From: Marinomonas lutimaris
GTDB taxonomy: Bacteria; Pseudomonadota; Gammaproteobacteria; Pseudomonadales; Marinomonadaceae
Assembly (NCBI RefSeq): GCF_019426345.1
Contig: NZ_JAHLLW010000010.1
Span: 103,583-167,582 of the forward strand
Length of the DNA stretch: 64,000 bases
Reading direction: 5' to 3'
In this document: in pieces, positions 9,556-19,391 of the stretch
Position numbering within the stretch: the first letter of the stretch is position 1
Layout of the letters: each line of letters starts with the position of its first letter
Position numbers and translations under genes: made by a program
The notes under the pieces: model-generated
Databases searched by the model: none
What the model saw: the letters and a program-made list of their open reading frames with translations, nothing else
What the model was told of the DNA's origin: nothing

Positions 9556-11895
9556 TTACTTTTTCAACTTATAAGCAACCACATAATCACCAATGGTTGT
9601 ACCAATAGAACCATGTCCACCAGCTACCTGAACAACCATTTGCTCGCCTTTACTGTTTAGGTAAGTCATTGGTGTGGCTTGTCCGCCTGCCGGCAATCGA
9701 CCTTTCCATAACTCTTCGCCAGTAGACATATCATAAGCTCGCAAATAGTTATCAACCGATGCCGCCATAAAAACAACACCGCCATCGGTAATCACTGGAC
9801 CACCAATACCGGGCATGCCCATTTCTATTGGCAACTTAAGAGGTGTCATGTCTTCGATGGTACCATTTTTGTGTTTCCAAGCAGTCTTGCCCGTTTTAAG
9901 ATCCACACCAGCCACATAACCCCATGGTGGTTGCTGACAAGGGACACCTAACGGCGATAAGAAAGGTTTCAATTCAACGGCAAAATCTGCGCCTTCGTTT
10001 GAGTTTAACCCTTGCTCACCTTTGTTCGCTTCCCCTAAATCAGCACCCTCTTTTGGCACCAAGGTAGAAGTAAAAGCAAGATACAAAGGCATGCCAAACA
10101 TTTGTTGACGTTTTGGATCAACAGCAATACTGCCCCAGTTGAATACCCCAAAGTTCCCAGGATAAACAATAGAGCCTTGCTCTGACGGTGGCGTGTAACG
10201 ACCTTCATAGCGCAATTGCTTGAATTGAATACGACACATTAGTTGATCCAATGGTGTCGCGCCCCACATATCCGCTTCCGTTAACTTGGCAGGCTTAAAA
10301 GATAAAGCCGAAGTAGGTTGAGTTTTCGCCGCATAGTCACCAGGAATCGTGCCTTGCGGTGCTGGCTCTTCAGTAATAGGGAAAATAGGCTCGCCAGTTT
10401 TCCTATTCAACACGTACACATCACCTTGTTTGGTTGGCACCACCAAAGCAGGCTGCTTACCCGTTGCCGTATCTAGATCCAACAAAGCAGGTTGCGCTGG
10501 CGTATCCATGTCCCATAGATCATGATGAACAAACTGTTGTACCCAAGCGACCTGGCCAGTTTCGAGGCTCAACGCGACAACCGAAGTCGCATATTTTTCT
10601 TCTGCCGGTGAACGGTACATACCTAACTGATCTGGTGTGCGATTCCCCATTGGGAAATACGCCAAACCAAGTTTTTCATCAGCGCTAGCAACGGACCAGC
10701 TATTTGGCGAGCTTGTCGCATAAGTTTCGTCGGCACCGATCGGCGCTGTTTCATCTGGATGACCAGAATCCCAGTTCCACTTCAATTCACCTGTTTTGAC
10801 GTCATAAGCTCGAATTACGCCAGATGGAGAATTCACTGCATAATTATCGTTCACCGAGCCAGAAACAATCACCACACCGCCAGCAACTAATGGCGGCGAT
10901 GTAGAATAGTAATAACCAGACTGTTTAAACGGCATGTTGTGCATTAAGTCCAACTCACCATTATCCGCAAAGTTAGCGCAACGAGCGCCAGTTGTTGGAT
11001 CCACTGCCACTAAACGCGCATCCGACGTTGGCAAGAACAACTGAGCATCACACTGCATGCTAGGTAAGCTTTGGGCTGGTACGGATGATTTTTGAATAGC
11101 TGGAAGCTGTGTTGAATTGGAAGGTGGTAAATAAGAAACACCTCGACAAGTTTGATGCTGACGCTGACTTTCTGCTGGTACTTTCGCATCATAAACCCAT
11201 TGTTCCTCACCTGTATCCGCATCTAGAGCAATTAGCCAGTTGTGCGGAGTACAAACATAAAGAGCGTTACCGAGTTTTAACGGTGTTGCTTCATAGGTAG
11301 TTTCACCCACATCTTTTGGCCCTTTCTTATCGCCTGTTTGATATTGCCAAGCAAGTTGCAACTGATCAGCATTATCCGGCGTAATTTGACCTAATGGCGA
11401 AAAGCGCTGACCTAGATTACTACGTCCATATGCGTTCCACTCACCCTGCGTAACATTACCTGTATCAGCATCAGACATGGTTACTGAACGCGTCAACTTG
11501 CCTTCAACTGTCGTAGGTGACGTCATAAACAAAGGTGAGATAGTGACTAATGCGGTTGCTAACCAAATTGGAAACAACACACGTCCACCACTACGCTGTT
11601 TAAAGAAAGCCAATAAGAGAAGAGGAACGGCGAGTACTAAGAAAAGCCCCATTCGTGTTGCTAAAGGCCACCAACTTAAACCAGACTCCATAATCGACCA
11701 GATTAAGGTTCCCACTAACAATAGAGCGTAAATTAGATTCGCTATTTTATTACGCTTTTTTAACAACAAAGCAACGGCGATAAAGGCAACACCAGCAACA
11801 ACATAGTAGAGGCTGCCATCTAATGACACTAACCAGCCACCACCTAATAGCAAAGCCAAACCAATGACTAAAAAGAGTACCGAGAGAACAATCAT
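9556..11895 (-). CDS. gcd: Membrane-bound PQQ-dependent dehydrogenase (glucose/quinate/shikimate family)
   Basis: 779 residues. The first 125 contain about five transmembrane helices anchoring the protein and binding ubiquinone; the rest is the periplasmic eight-bladed PQQ propeller. Family residues visible include HQTCRGVSY near 245 and HHDLWDMDTPAQP near 460, which carries the catalytic Asp of Gcd. It would oxidise an aldose or a cyclic polyol in the periplasm and pass electrons to quinone. Length and motifs fit Gcd best, but quinate dehydrogenase (QuiA) is closely related and cannot be excluded; the neighbouring aromatic monooxygenase makes that worth testing. No PQQ synthesis genes are in the window. 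Shine-Dalgarno AGGGA precedes the ATG. Confidence 0.85.
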   Translation of the reverse strand: MIVLSVLFLVIGLALLLGGGWLVSLDGSLYYVVAGVAFIAVALLLKKRNKIANLIYALLLVGTLIWSIMESGLSWWPLATRMGLFLVLAVPLLLLAFFKQRSGGRVLFPIWLATALVTISPLFMTSPTTVEGKLTRSVTMSDADTGNVTQGEWNAYGRSNLGQRFSPLGQITPDNADQLQLAWQYQTGDKKGPKDVGETTYEATPLKLGNALYVCTPHNWLIALDADTGEEQWVYDAKVPAESQRQHQTCRGVSYLPPSNSTQLPAIQKSSVPAQSLPSMQCDAQLFLPTSDARLVAVDPTTGARCANFADNGELDLMHNMPFKQSGYYYSTSPPLVAGGVVIVSGSVNDNYAVNSPSGVIRAYDVKTGELKWNWDSGHPDETAPIGADETYATSSPNSWSVASADEKLGLAYFPMGNRTPDQLGMYRSPAEEKYATSVVALSLETGQVAWVQQFVHHDLWDMDTPAQPALLDLDTATGKQPALVVPTKQGDVYVLNRKTGEPIFPITEEPAPQGTIPGDYAAKTQPTSALSFKPAKLTEADMWGATPLDQLMCRIQFKQLRYEGRYTPPSEQGSIVYPGNFGVFNWGSIAVDPKRQQMFGMPLYLAFTSTLVPKEGADLGEANKGEQGLNSNEGADFAVELKPFLSPLGVPCQQPPWGYVAGVDLKTGKTAWKHKNGTIEDMTPLKLPIEMGMPGIGGPVITDGGVVFMAASVDNYLRAYDMSTGEELWKGRLPAGGQATPMTYLNSKGEQMVVQVAGGHGSIGTTIGDYVVAYKLKK

Positions 11896-12074
11896 ATGAC
11901 ACTATCCCTTCGTGTTTAATTCGTTCATTTAATTCAGGAGTAAAGCAGCGTAGCGACCGCAGAACAGCCGCCAAGCCACCTATTCACAATAGATGATTAC
12001 AACTCAAAGAAAAAGTGTAGAACATAAAATGACAAAATAGACTCTTTTCTTACATATTTATAAAACGATCCGTA

Positions 12075-13268
12075 TCAATCCTTGGTCACGTCATAGCCAT
12101 ACACTACATCTAACTTAGACTGGATAACATCAGGAACAAAACGACCCGCAGCTTGAAGCGCTTTTAATTTCATTTTGCCCAGTACACCACCGTGCATATG
12201 ATATAAGCCAGCATTGGCTTTAGACATTTGCTGAATTTTCGTCGCCCGAGGTTTACGCACTTGCTCGTATTTCAGTAAAGCATCGCTCAAAGTATGACGA
12301 GACAAATACTTAGCTAAAACAAAAGCATCCTCAATCGCCATCGCGGCACCTTGCGCCATAAAGGGCAACATGGGGTGGCAAGCATCACCCAATAAAACTA
12401 CTCGACCTTCGTGCCAGGTAGGCAGTTCATTGCGGCCATTCAACGCCCATAAAAATGTACTACTCGCGGACTTTATTAACTCACTCACTTCAGGGTGCCA
12501 ATTGGCAAAAGCACGTTTTAGCTCTTCAACATCACCTTCTTCGCGCCATGACTCAGATTGCCAATCACTGCGTTCTTCAACGGCAACAAAATTCACATAA
12601 TCGCCGCCGCGTAAATAATAGCTCACAAAATGTCGACCAGGTCCCGCCCAAACACACGCATCTGGTTTAATATTCACGATCAGATCACTAACTGGAATCA
12701 CGCCACGCCATGCGACTTGCCCCATGTAGTTTGGGCACTCTTGCCCTAGCATTTGCTCTCGTACTTTTGAACGAATGCCATCCGCACCGATCAGTAAGTC
12801 AGCACTAAATTCACCACCATCTTCGAGCAACAAACAGACTTGATTAAGCTCAGTATTTTCGCGATAACCAGTCACTACCGCATTTAATACCAATTCGACA
12901 CCCGCTTTTGCACAAGCTGCAGCTAAAACTTGATGCAAATCCGCACGATGTAAATGCCAATAAGGCGCACCATAGCGAACTTCAGCTTGCTCGCCCAAAG
13001 AGGATTTAAGGTAGTACTCACCGCTTTTATAATCTCGAATCGCGGCGTATTGGGGAACAAAAGCCAATCCGCTCAATTCAGCTTCCAAGCCAAGCTGTCG
13101 CAACACCTTTAAAGCATTAGGGCTAATTTGTAAGCCTGCGCCAACCTCCCCAAGACTTGCAGCTTGCTCGCACACCACGACTTGAACGCCTTGCTTAGCC
13201 AAAGCTAACGCGACACACAAGCCTCCAATACCTGCACCAGCAATAACAACGCGACTTACCTGATCCAC
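12075..13268 (-). CDS. FAD-dependent aromatic-ring monooxygenase (salicylate / 3-hydroxybenzoate hydroxylase type)
   Basis: 397 residues, a group A flavoprotein monooxygenase. Visible are the dinucleotide fold GAGIGGL near residue 11, the DG motif in LLIGADGIRSKV around 160, and the GD motif LLGDACHPMLPF near 290 that contacts FAD. Such enzymes use NAD(P)H and O2 to hydroxylate phenolic acids. The order of motifs and length match salicylate 1-hydroxylase and 3-hydroxybenzoate 6-hydroxylase, but the substrate cannot be decided here and no ring-cleavage gene lies nearby. It is 179 bases upstream of the dehydrogenase on the same strand. Confidence 0.75.
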   Translation of the reverse strand: MDQVSRVVIAGAGIGGLCVALALAKQGVQVVVCEQAASLGEVGAGLQISPNALKVLRQLGLEAELSGLAFVPQYAAIRDYKSGEYYLKSSLGEQAEVRYGAPYWHLHRADLHQVLAAACAKAGVELVLNAVVTGYRENTELNQVCLLLEDGGEFSADLLIGADGIRSKVREQMLGQECPNYMGQVAWRGVIPVSDLIVNIKPDACVWAGPGRHFVSYYLRGGDYVNFVAVEERSDWQSESWREEGDVEELKRAFANWHPEVSELIKSASSTFLWALNGRNELPTWHEGRVVLLGDACHPMLPFMAQGAAMAIEDAFVLAKYLSRHTLSDALLKYEQVRKPRATKIQQMSKANAGLYHMHGGVLGKMKLKALQAAGRFVPDVIQSKLDVVYGYDVTKD

Positions 13269-13601
13269 TCACCTTTCCTCTTTGTTGATAATGCTTTTGC
13301 AAAACTCTAGAAGCACCATAGTAGCGAATTTCGACTTGAATAAAACCGATCTATATCACTTCCCGGCAAATTAAAAGCCTACACATTCTTTGCAAATACT
13401 ATGGCTCGATCCTTGCTTTATTCTTCAAGTAGTGCGAAAACACTAGTCACAACCTAGTTAATCAAGGTAATGATATAGCTAGGTTTAACCTTACAAAGTA
13501 AAGAAGTCTCCCCGATGTGGGGCGGATGCACAAGAAAAGCGCACGCAAGTGTGCAGGTTTAAGGCACCCACCTCCGGCTTGATAAAGAGAACGAGGTATA
13601 C
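13269..13601 (+). other. Intergenic region with a structured leader before the amidoligase operon
   Basis: No credible gene. The last 100 bases before the ATG at 13602 are G/C-richer than the rest and can fold: CCCC/GGGG at 13510-13513 and 13519-13522; TGCACA/TGTGCA at 13527-13532 and 13550-13555, with an alternative GCGCAC/GTGTGC pairing inside it. The mutually exclusive stems suggest a 5' leader with a regulatory role, but I cannot match it to a known riboswitch class. The ribosome-binding site is probably GAGG at 13593-13596. Confidence 0.4.
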
Positions 13602-15056
13602 ATGGAAAAACTAACCAGCCATTATCAGTCATCTGATTTTTTTGACGAGTTAATAGATGACAAAGGCGCCCCAAGATCTCCAGCAAAACAACTCTTGGGA
13701 TATTTAGACAGTCTCTCTGAAGACGAGCTAGAAAAGAGGCGCCTCACCGCAGAAGCAACAATACAAGAGATGGGCATCAGCTTCACGGTCTACACAGAGG
13801 AAGGCAATATAGACAGAGCATGGCCCTTCGATATTGTCCCCCGAACCATAGAAGCCTCAGACTGGAAAATAGCTGAAGCTGGATTAAAACAACGACTCAC
13901 CGCTCTTAATCTTTTCATCAACGACCTCTACCACGACCAAAACGTCATCAAAGACGGCATCATCCCAGAACACATCATCAAAGATTCCAAAAATTTTAGA
14001 CCAGAATGCGTTGGCGTATCACCAGCCTACGGCGTATGGGCGCATATTTGTGGTACCGATCTAGTACGAGATGAAAATGGCGACTTCTTTGTTTTAGAAG
14101 ATAATCTACGCGTACCTTCTGGTGTGTCTTACATGCTGGAAAACCGCGCCATTACAAAGCGAGTTCTTCCTGAACTGTTTGAAAACGAATCCATCTTGCC
14201 GATCGATTCATATACCTCGCAATTATTTGATACCTTGGCATCTTTATCACCAAGAGACATAGAAAATCCTGAGATCGTGGTATTAACACCTGGTATTTAT
14301 AATTCCGCTTATTTTGAACACGCCTTTTTGGCGCAACAAATGGGCGCAGAATTAGTAGAAGGCAGCGATTTATTTGTCGACAGCGACGACTGTGTTTACA
14401 TGAAAACCATCGATGGGCCTGAGCGCGTAGATGTAATCTATCGTCGTATTGACGATTTATTCATCGACCCAGAAGCCTTTGATCCAGAATCTGTCCTAGG
14501 CGTTGCAGGTCTCATGCGCGCATGGCGAGCAGGGAATGTTGCACTGGCAAACGCGCCGGGGGCTGGTGTTGCCGATGACAAAGTGGTTTACGCTTATGTG
14601 CCAGATATTATTCGTTATTACTTGAACGAAGAGCCGATTCTTAACAACGTCGAGACCTTCTTGTGCGATGACCCAGAGCAACGCGCCTACGTACTCGCCA
14701 ACCTAGACAAACTAGTGGTTAAACCGGCCAACGAATCGGGCGGTTACGGTATGTTAGTTGGTCCCCACTCAACCAAAAAAGAACAAGCATTGTTTGCTGA
14801 GCTAATCACTAAAAACCCGCGTAACTACATTGCTCAACCAACGTTGAAATTATCCACCGCACCAACGCTTATATCCAAAGGTGTCTTAGAACCTCGTCAC
14901 CTAGACCTTCGTCCATTCATCTTGCAAGCGAAGGAAACCTACGTCACCACAGGCGGCCTAACTCGCGTGGCCATGAAAAAAGGCTCCTTGGTCGTTAATT
15001 CGTCACAAGGTGGTGGTAGTAAAGACACTTGGATTGTTGAAACAAAGGGGCAGTAA
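13602..15056 (+). CDS. Circularly permuted ATP-grasp protein (DUF404/DUF407 type), set 1
   Basis: 484 residues, the whole length of the circularly permuted ATP-grasp family. Residues about 224-260 (VLTPGIYNSAYFEHAFLAQQ) and the nucleotide loop VVKPANESGGYGMLVGP near 370 are conserved family motifs. Proteins of this family are predicted from comparative genomics to be amidoligases joining a carboxylate to an amine at the cost of ATP; the substrate is unknown. It is the first gene of a five-gene run and is followed after two bases by an alpha-E protein, its usual partner. It has a paralogue in the fused gene at 19392. Confidence 0.85.
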   Translation: MEKLTSHYQSSDFFDELIDDKGAPRSPAKQLLGYLDSLSEDELEKRRLTAEATIQEMGISFTVYTEEGNIDRAWPFDIVPRTIEASDWKIAEAGLKQRLTALNLFINDLYHDQNVIKDGIIPEHIIKDSKNFRPECVGVSPAYGVWAHICGTDLVRDENGDFFVLEDNLRVPSGVSYMLENRAITKRVLPELFENESILPIDSYTSQLFDTLASLSPRDIENPEIVVLTPGIYNSAYFEHAFLAQQMGAELVEGSDLFVDSDDCVYMKTIDGPERVDVIYRRIDDLFIDPEAFDPESVLGVAGLMRAWRAGNVALANAPGAGVADDKVVYAYVPDIIRYYLNEEPILNNVETFLCDDPEQRAYVLANLDKLVVKPANESGGYGMLVGPHSTKKEQALFAELITKNPRNYIAQPTLKLSTAPTLISKGVLEPRHLDLRPFILQAKETYVTTGGLTRVAMKKGSLVVNSSQGGGSKDTWIVETKGQ

Positions 15057-15058
15057 TC

Positions 15059-16003
15059 ATGTTATCTAGAGTCGCAGAACGCTTATATTGGAGCGCACGG
15101 TATTTGGAACGCGTTGAAAACACAGCCCGCTTGGTCAGTGTTTATGACGACCTATTGTTCGACCTACCGAAAGATATCGAGGTATCTTGGTATAACCTAA
15201 TCGAGATACTCAGTGGAGAAGAAATTTTCGAACAACGCTACAAAGTAAAAGACGAACGCAACGTAGTGAAATTTCTTTTAGCTGACGACACAAACTCAAG
15301 CTCAATGTTGTCGTCATTAAAAATGGTGCGAGAAAATATCCGAACCACTCGTGATGCGGTTCCCAAAGAAACATGGGAGCTGATAAACGAGCTGGATCTA
15401 TACGCACAACAAAATATCAAGCAAGGCATTAATCGTTCAGAACGTCACCTTTTCTTGAATACCATTATTGAAGGTTGTCAAAAAATCATTGGTCTCTTTG
15501 CTGGTGCTATGAGCCGTGATTCTGGCTGGCATTTCCTAATTATGGGGCGCTATTTAGAGCGTGCTGACATGGGAACGCGTATTCTTGATGCCGCGGTATC
15601 ATTAATGCTGCAATCCGAACCAGAAGCGAGAATCCAGCTTGGACAAGTGACTTGGTCAAAAGTATTAAAATCGCAAAGTGCGTATTTGGATTATCGTCGC
15701 ACCGTTAGAACCTCTATTAACGGAGCTAAAGCCACGACATTCTTGATGAATGATCCCTGCTTCCCTAGAACACTAGCTTATTGCTTAGGTCAAATAGGTG
15801 AAGCGGCGACAAAATTACCACGCGCCGGTTTAATTACCGCTAAGGTAGATAAACTTTTAGAATTTGATTACCCAATCAATAGTTCAGAAGATTTGGATGA
15901 AGACTTTCACAACCATCTCAATGATATACAGATTGCCATTATCGAAATAAATCACCAGATCACCGAAAACTGGTTTCATTTTCGGCAAGGAGACGCTGCA
16001 TGA
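15059..16003 (+). CDS. Alpha-E domain protein (DUF403), set 1
   Basis: 314 residues, almost entirely alpha-helical. It starts with the alpha-E signature LSRVAERLYWSARYLERVENTARL and keeps the second signature GRYLERADMGTRILD near residue 165. The biochemical role is unknown; it always travels with circularly permuted ATP-grasp and transglutaminase-like proteins, so it is thought to act in the same peptide- or amide-forming pathway. Its stop overlaps the start of the next gene by four bases (ATGA), indicating translational coupling. Confidence 0.85.
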   Translation: MLSRVAERLYWSARYLERVENTARLVSVYDDLLFDLPKDIEVSWYNLIEILSGEEIFEQRYKVKDERNVVKFLLADDTNSSSMLSSLKMVRENIRTTRDAVPKETWELINELDLYAQQNIKQGINRSERHLFLNTIIEGCQKIIGLFAGAMSRDSGWHFLIMGRYLERADMGTRILDAAVSLMLQSEPEARIQLGQVTWSKVLKSQSAYLDYRRTVRTSINGAKATTFLMNDPCFPRTLAYCLGQIGEAATKLPRAGLITAKVDKLLEFDYPINSSEDLDEDFHNHLNDIQIAIIEINHQITENWFHFRQGDAA

Positions 16004-19000
16004 CCATTAGAGTCGCAATACAGCACAAGACCACTTACGAGTTTGACCGTTTTATTAACGTAGCTCCTCACGTTTTAAGACTGCAACCGGCTGCGCACTC
16101 ACGCACAAAAATTCATGCTTACTCGCTTAAAGTCTTGCCTGAAACGCATTTTATCAATGTACAACAAGACCCATTTGGTAACTTCCAGACGCGCTTAGTG
16201 TTTCCTGAAAAAACCAACAAACTCGAGTTTTACGTGGAAGTTATCGCCGATATGACGGTGATCAACCCATTCGATTTCTTCGTTGAAAGCTACGCGGAAG
16301 AATATCCATTTGCCTACGATAAAGCACTTAAGAAAGAGCTCGATCCTTACTTACAAGTAACCGAATCTTGCCCGTTATTAGATAAATGGTTATCAACAGT
16401 TGATCGTAAAAATACGCCGATTAACGATTTCCTTGTAGCAATCAATAGCCGCTTGGCAGCCGAGATTGGCTACGGCATTCGTTTAGAGCCAGGCGTTCAG
16501 ACTTGTGAAGAAACCCTGACCCTGAAAAAAGGTTCTTGCCGTGATACTTCTTGGTTATTAGTTCAAATACTACGTAGCCTCGGTTTGGCAGCACGCTTTG
16601 CGTCTGGTTACCTTGTTCAGCTAACCTCTGACGTGAAAGCCCTCGACGGTCCATCTGGCCCTGAAGAAGATTTCACCGATTTACACGCATGGTGTGAAGT
16701 GTTTTTACCCGGCGCAGGTTGGGTTGGATTAGACCCAACTTCAGGTTTGTTCGCTGGCGAAGGTCACATCCCTCTCGCTTGTACACCTGAGCCAGCTTCA
16801 GCAGCACCGATTACTGGCTTTGTTGACGAATGTGAATGTGAGTTTAGCTACAGCAATATTGTAACTCGTATCCATGAAGATCCGCGTGTGACCAAACCCT
16901 ATGCAGAAGGCGAATGGGACACCATCAAAGCCTTAGGTTTTGCGGTTGACAAACAGCTTGAAGACGGCGACGTTCGTCTGACAATGGGTGGAGAACCGAC
17001 CTTTGTCTCCATCGATGACATGGATTCAGAACAGTGGAACACCGGCGCATTGGGGGCAGAAAAACTCAAATTAGCCAAAGACCTGCTGATTAAAATGAAG
17101 CAAGAATTCGGTGCTAATGGCCTACTTCATTATGGCCAAGGCAAATGGTATCCGGGTGAAGAAGTACCGCGTTGGGCACTGGGTTGTTTTTGGCGTACTG
17201 ACGGCGAAGCCTTGTGGAATGATCCAAAGTATTTAGCGCGCGTAGACAAAGACTACAAACACACCATCAAAGACGCCCAAGCGTTTGGTGAATTGTTGTG
17301 CGAAAAACTCGCCTTGGATAAGCAATACCTTCAAAGCACCTACGAAGACACTCTATATTATTTATGGATGGAGCAATCGCTTCCTGCGGATGCAGATCCA
17401 ACCAAAGCCGATTTAAAAGATGATCTAGAACGCCGTCGTCTAGCAAAACTGCTTAGCCGTGGTTTAAGCACCACAACTGGCTTCGTTTTGCCGTTAGAAT
17501 TCGATACGGTAAACAATCGTTGGAATAGCTCCCTTTGGCCAATGCGCAGTGACGTTATCACTTTGATTCCGGGCGATAGCCCAATGGGCTATCGTTTGCC
17601 ATTGAATTCTTTGCCAGCGCAAGCCGAAGAAGATCGCATACCCGAGCGTGACCCGTTTGATCCTCGCCAACCTTTGGCGAACAAAAAAGACAACGCGGTA
17701 TTAGAAAGCGTTGCCAAACAGCATTTCGCTAAGAAACCAGCTGCAACGCCTGCTTTAGCGCCAGAAAAAACGCTGAAAAACGTGATTCGCACTACCTTGT
17801 GTATCGAACCACGAGATGGCCGCTTGCATGTATTCATGCCACCAATGACGCATCTTGAGCATTTTGTAGATGTTCTTGAGCAGCTTGAAGCGGTTGCGAA
17901 AACGCTTGAGACACCTATCGTTGTCGAAGGTTATGAGCCTCCAAAAGATCCGCGCTTGCAAAAGTTCCTGATCACGCCAGATCCAGGGGTTATCGAGGTG
18001 AACATTCATCCTGCCGCGAGCTGGAAAGAACTGGTTCACAATACCGAGACCTTATATCACCAAGCCTATCTTTCTCGCCTAGGCGCAGAAAAGTTCATGC
18101 TTGATGGTCGCCATACAGGCACTGGTGGTGGCAATCACGTGACGCTAGGTGGTCGCACACCAGCAGACAGTCCGCTGTTGCGCCGCCCTGAGTTGTTACA
18201 GAGTTTAGTGACCTTCTGGCAGCATCATCCAGGCTTGTCTTATCTTTTCTCTGGCATGTTTATTGGCCCAACTAGCCAAGCACCACGTCCAGACGAAGGC
18301 CGCGATGAAGCCTTATATGAAATGGAAATTGCTTTCCAAAATATGCCAGAAGGTTTTGTTGAAGAACCTTGGTTAGTTGATCGCTTAATGCGTAACTTGC
18401 TAGTCGACATCACAGGCAACACCCATCGTTCCGAATTCTGTATCGATAAGCTATACGCTGCTGGTAGCGCCAGTGGTCGCCAAGGTCTATTGGAATTCCG
18501 TGGTTTTGAAATGCCGCCACATCCGCATATGTCGCTCGTACAAATGCTGCTGTTGCGCTGTCTCGTGGCCCGTTTCTGGAAAGAACCGTACAAAAAGCCT
18601 TTAGTTCGTTGGGGCACCAGCTTGCACGATAAATTCATGCTGCCGCATTTCGTTTGGCAAGACGTGAAAGAAGTGGTTGAAGATCTTCAGCGCCATGGTT
18701 TCCCATTCAAACTAGAATGGTTAGCTCCGTTTGAAGAGTTCCGTTTCCCGCATTATGGCCGTCAAAAAATCGATGACATGGAAATCGAGCTTCGTTGGGC
18801 GATTGAACCTTGGCACGTTCTAGGCGAAGAAATCACCGGGTCGGGCACTGCTCGCTATGTAGATTCTTCTGTCGAACGTTTGCAGGTAAAACTATCTGGC
18901 TTAACCGATGGACGTTATGTGCTTAGCTGTAATGGCCGTCGTGTGCCGATTCGATCTACAGGTCGCAAAGGCGAATATGTTGGCGCAGTTCGCTATAAAG

Positions 19001-19362
19001 CTTGGGCGCCACCATCTGCCTTACATCCAACATTGGGGACCGATACGCCACTAATATTTGATTTGATCGATACTTGGAATGGCTTATCTGTTGGCGGTTG
19101 TACTTATCATGTGTCTCATCCAGGTGGACGAACGTATGACAATGTACCGGTCAATAGCAATGAAGCGGAAGCACGCCGTGTTAACCGTTTTTGGGATCAT
19201 GGCTTTACTCAAGGCACGCTATCTCCACCGCCAGCCTTCAGTGCATTGCGCTCTTTTTACCCGAATGGAGACGAGCCTCGCGCTATGTCGCCACCAGCAG
19301 AAGAGCCAATGAATGAATATCCGCATACATTAGATCTAAGGAAGCAGTATAATGTTCTCTAA
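16000..19362 (+). CDS. Transglutaminase-like / DUF2126 putative amidoligase fusion
   Basis: 1120 residues. The N-terminal 280 are a bacterial transglutaminase-like cysteine protease fold with the triad visible: Cys about 180 (KKGSCRDTSW), His about 229 (TDLHAWCEVF), Asp about 245 (WVGLDPTSG). From about 320 to the end is DUF2126, a putative amidoligase, with the conserved GRHTGTGGGNHVTLGG at about 702-717. A protease half and a ligase half in one chain suggest making and breaking of an isopeptide or amide bond on an unknown substrate. AAGGAG precedes the start. It is cytoplasmic: no signal peptide or membrane segment is seen. Confidence 0.85.
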   Translation: MTIRVAIQHKTTYEFDRFINVAPHVLRLQPAAHSRTKIHAYSLKVLPETHFINVQQDPFGNFQTRLVFPEKTNKLEFYVEVIADMTVINPFDFFVESYAEEYPFAYDKALKKELDPYLQVTESCPLLDKWLSTVDRKNTPINDFLVAINSRLAAEIGYGIRLEPGVQTCEETLTLKKGSCRDTSWLLVQILRSLGLAARFASGYLVQLTSDVKALDGPSGPEEDFTDLHAWCEVFLPGAGWVGLDPTSGLFAGEGHIPLACTPEPASAAPITGFVDECECEFSYSNIVTRIHEDPRVTKPYAEGEWDTIKALGFAVDKQLEDGDVRLTMGGEPTFVSIDDMDSEQWNTGALGAEKLKLAKDLLIKMKQEFGANGLLHYGQGKWYPGEEVPRWALGCFWRTDGEALWNDPKYLARVDKDYKHTIKDAQAFGELLCEKLALDKQYLQSTYEDTLYYLWMEQSLPADADPTKADLKDDLERRRLAKLLSRGLSTTTGFVLPLEFDTVNNRWNSSLWPMRSDVITLIPGDSPMGYRLPLNSLPAQAEEDRIPERDPFDPRQPLANKKDNAVLESVAKQHFAKKPAATPALAPEKTLKNVIRTTLCIEPRDGRLHVFMPPMTHLEHFVDVLEQLEAVAKTLETPIVVEGYEPPKDPRLQKFLITPDPGVIEVNIHPAASWKELVHNTETLYHQAYLSRLGAEKFMLDGRHTGTGGGNHVTLGGRTPADSPLLRRPELLQSLVTFWQHHPGLSYLFSGMFIGPTSQAPRPDEGRDEALYEMEIAFQNMPEGFVEEPWLVDRLMRNLLVDITGNTHRSEFCIDKLYAAGSASGRQGLLEFRGFEMPPHPHMSLVQMLLLRCLVARFWKEPYKKPLVRWGTSLHDKFMLPHFVWQDVKEVVEDLQRHGFPFKLEWLAPFEEFRFPHYGRQKIDDMEIELRWAIEPWHVLGEEITGSGTARYVDSSVERLQVKLSGLTDGRYVLSCNGRRVPIRSTGRKGEYVGAVRYKAWAPPSALHPTLGTDTPLIFDLIDTWNGLSVGGCTYHVSHPGGRTYDNVPVNSNEAEARRVNRFWDHGFTQGTLSPPPAFSALRSFYPNGDEPRAMSPPAEEPMNEYPHTLDLRKQYNVL

Positions 19363-19391
19363 TAATTAATTTTTTTAGGCTCAAGCACATT

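Noticed and set aside
13503..13601. Known riboswitch class (TPP, glycine, guanidine, c-di-GMP) in the leader
   Set aside because: None of the conserved core sequences of these classes could be found; only generic stems remain.
13462..13686. 74-codon minus-strand frame over the leader and the start of the ATP-grasp gene
   Set aside because: Overlaps a secure gene start and has no family match; the structured leader explains the sequence better.
18240..18638. 132-codon open frame on the minus strand inside the DUF2126 gene
   Set aside because: It is fully antisense to a well-conserved coding region, has no domain and no ribosome-binding site.
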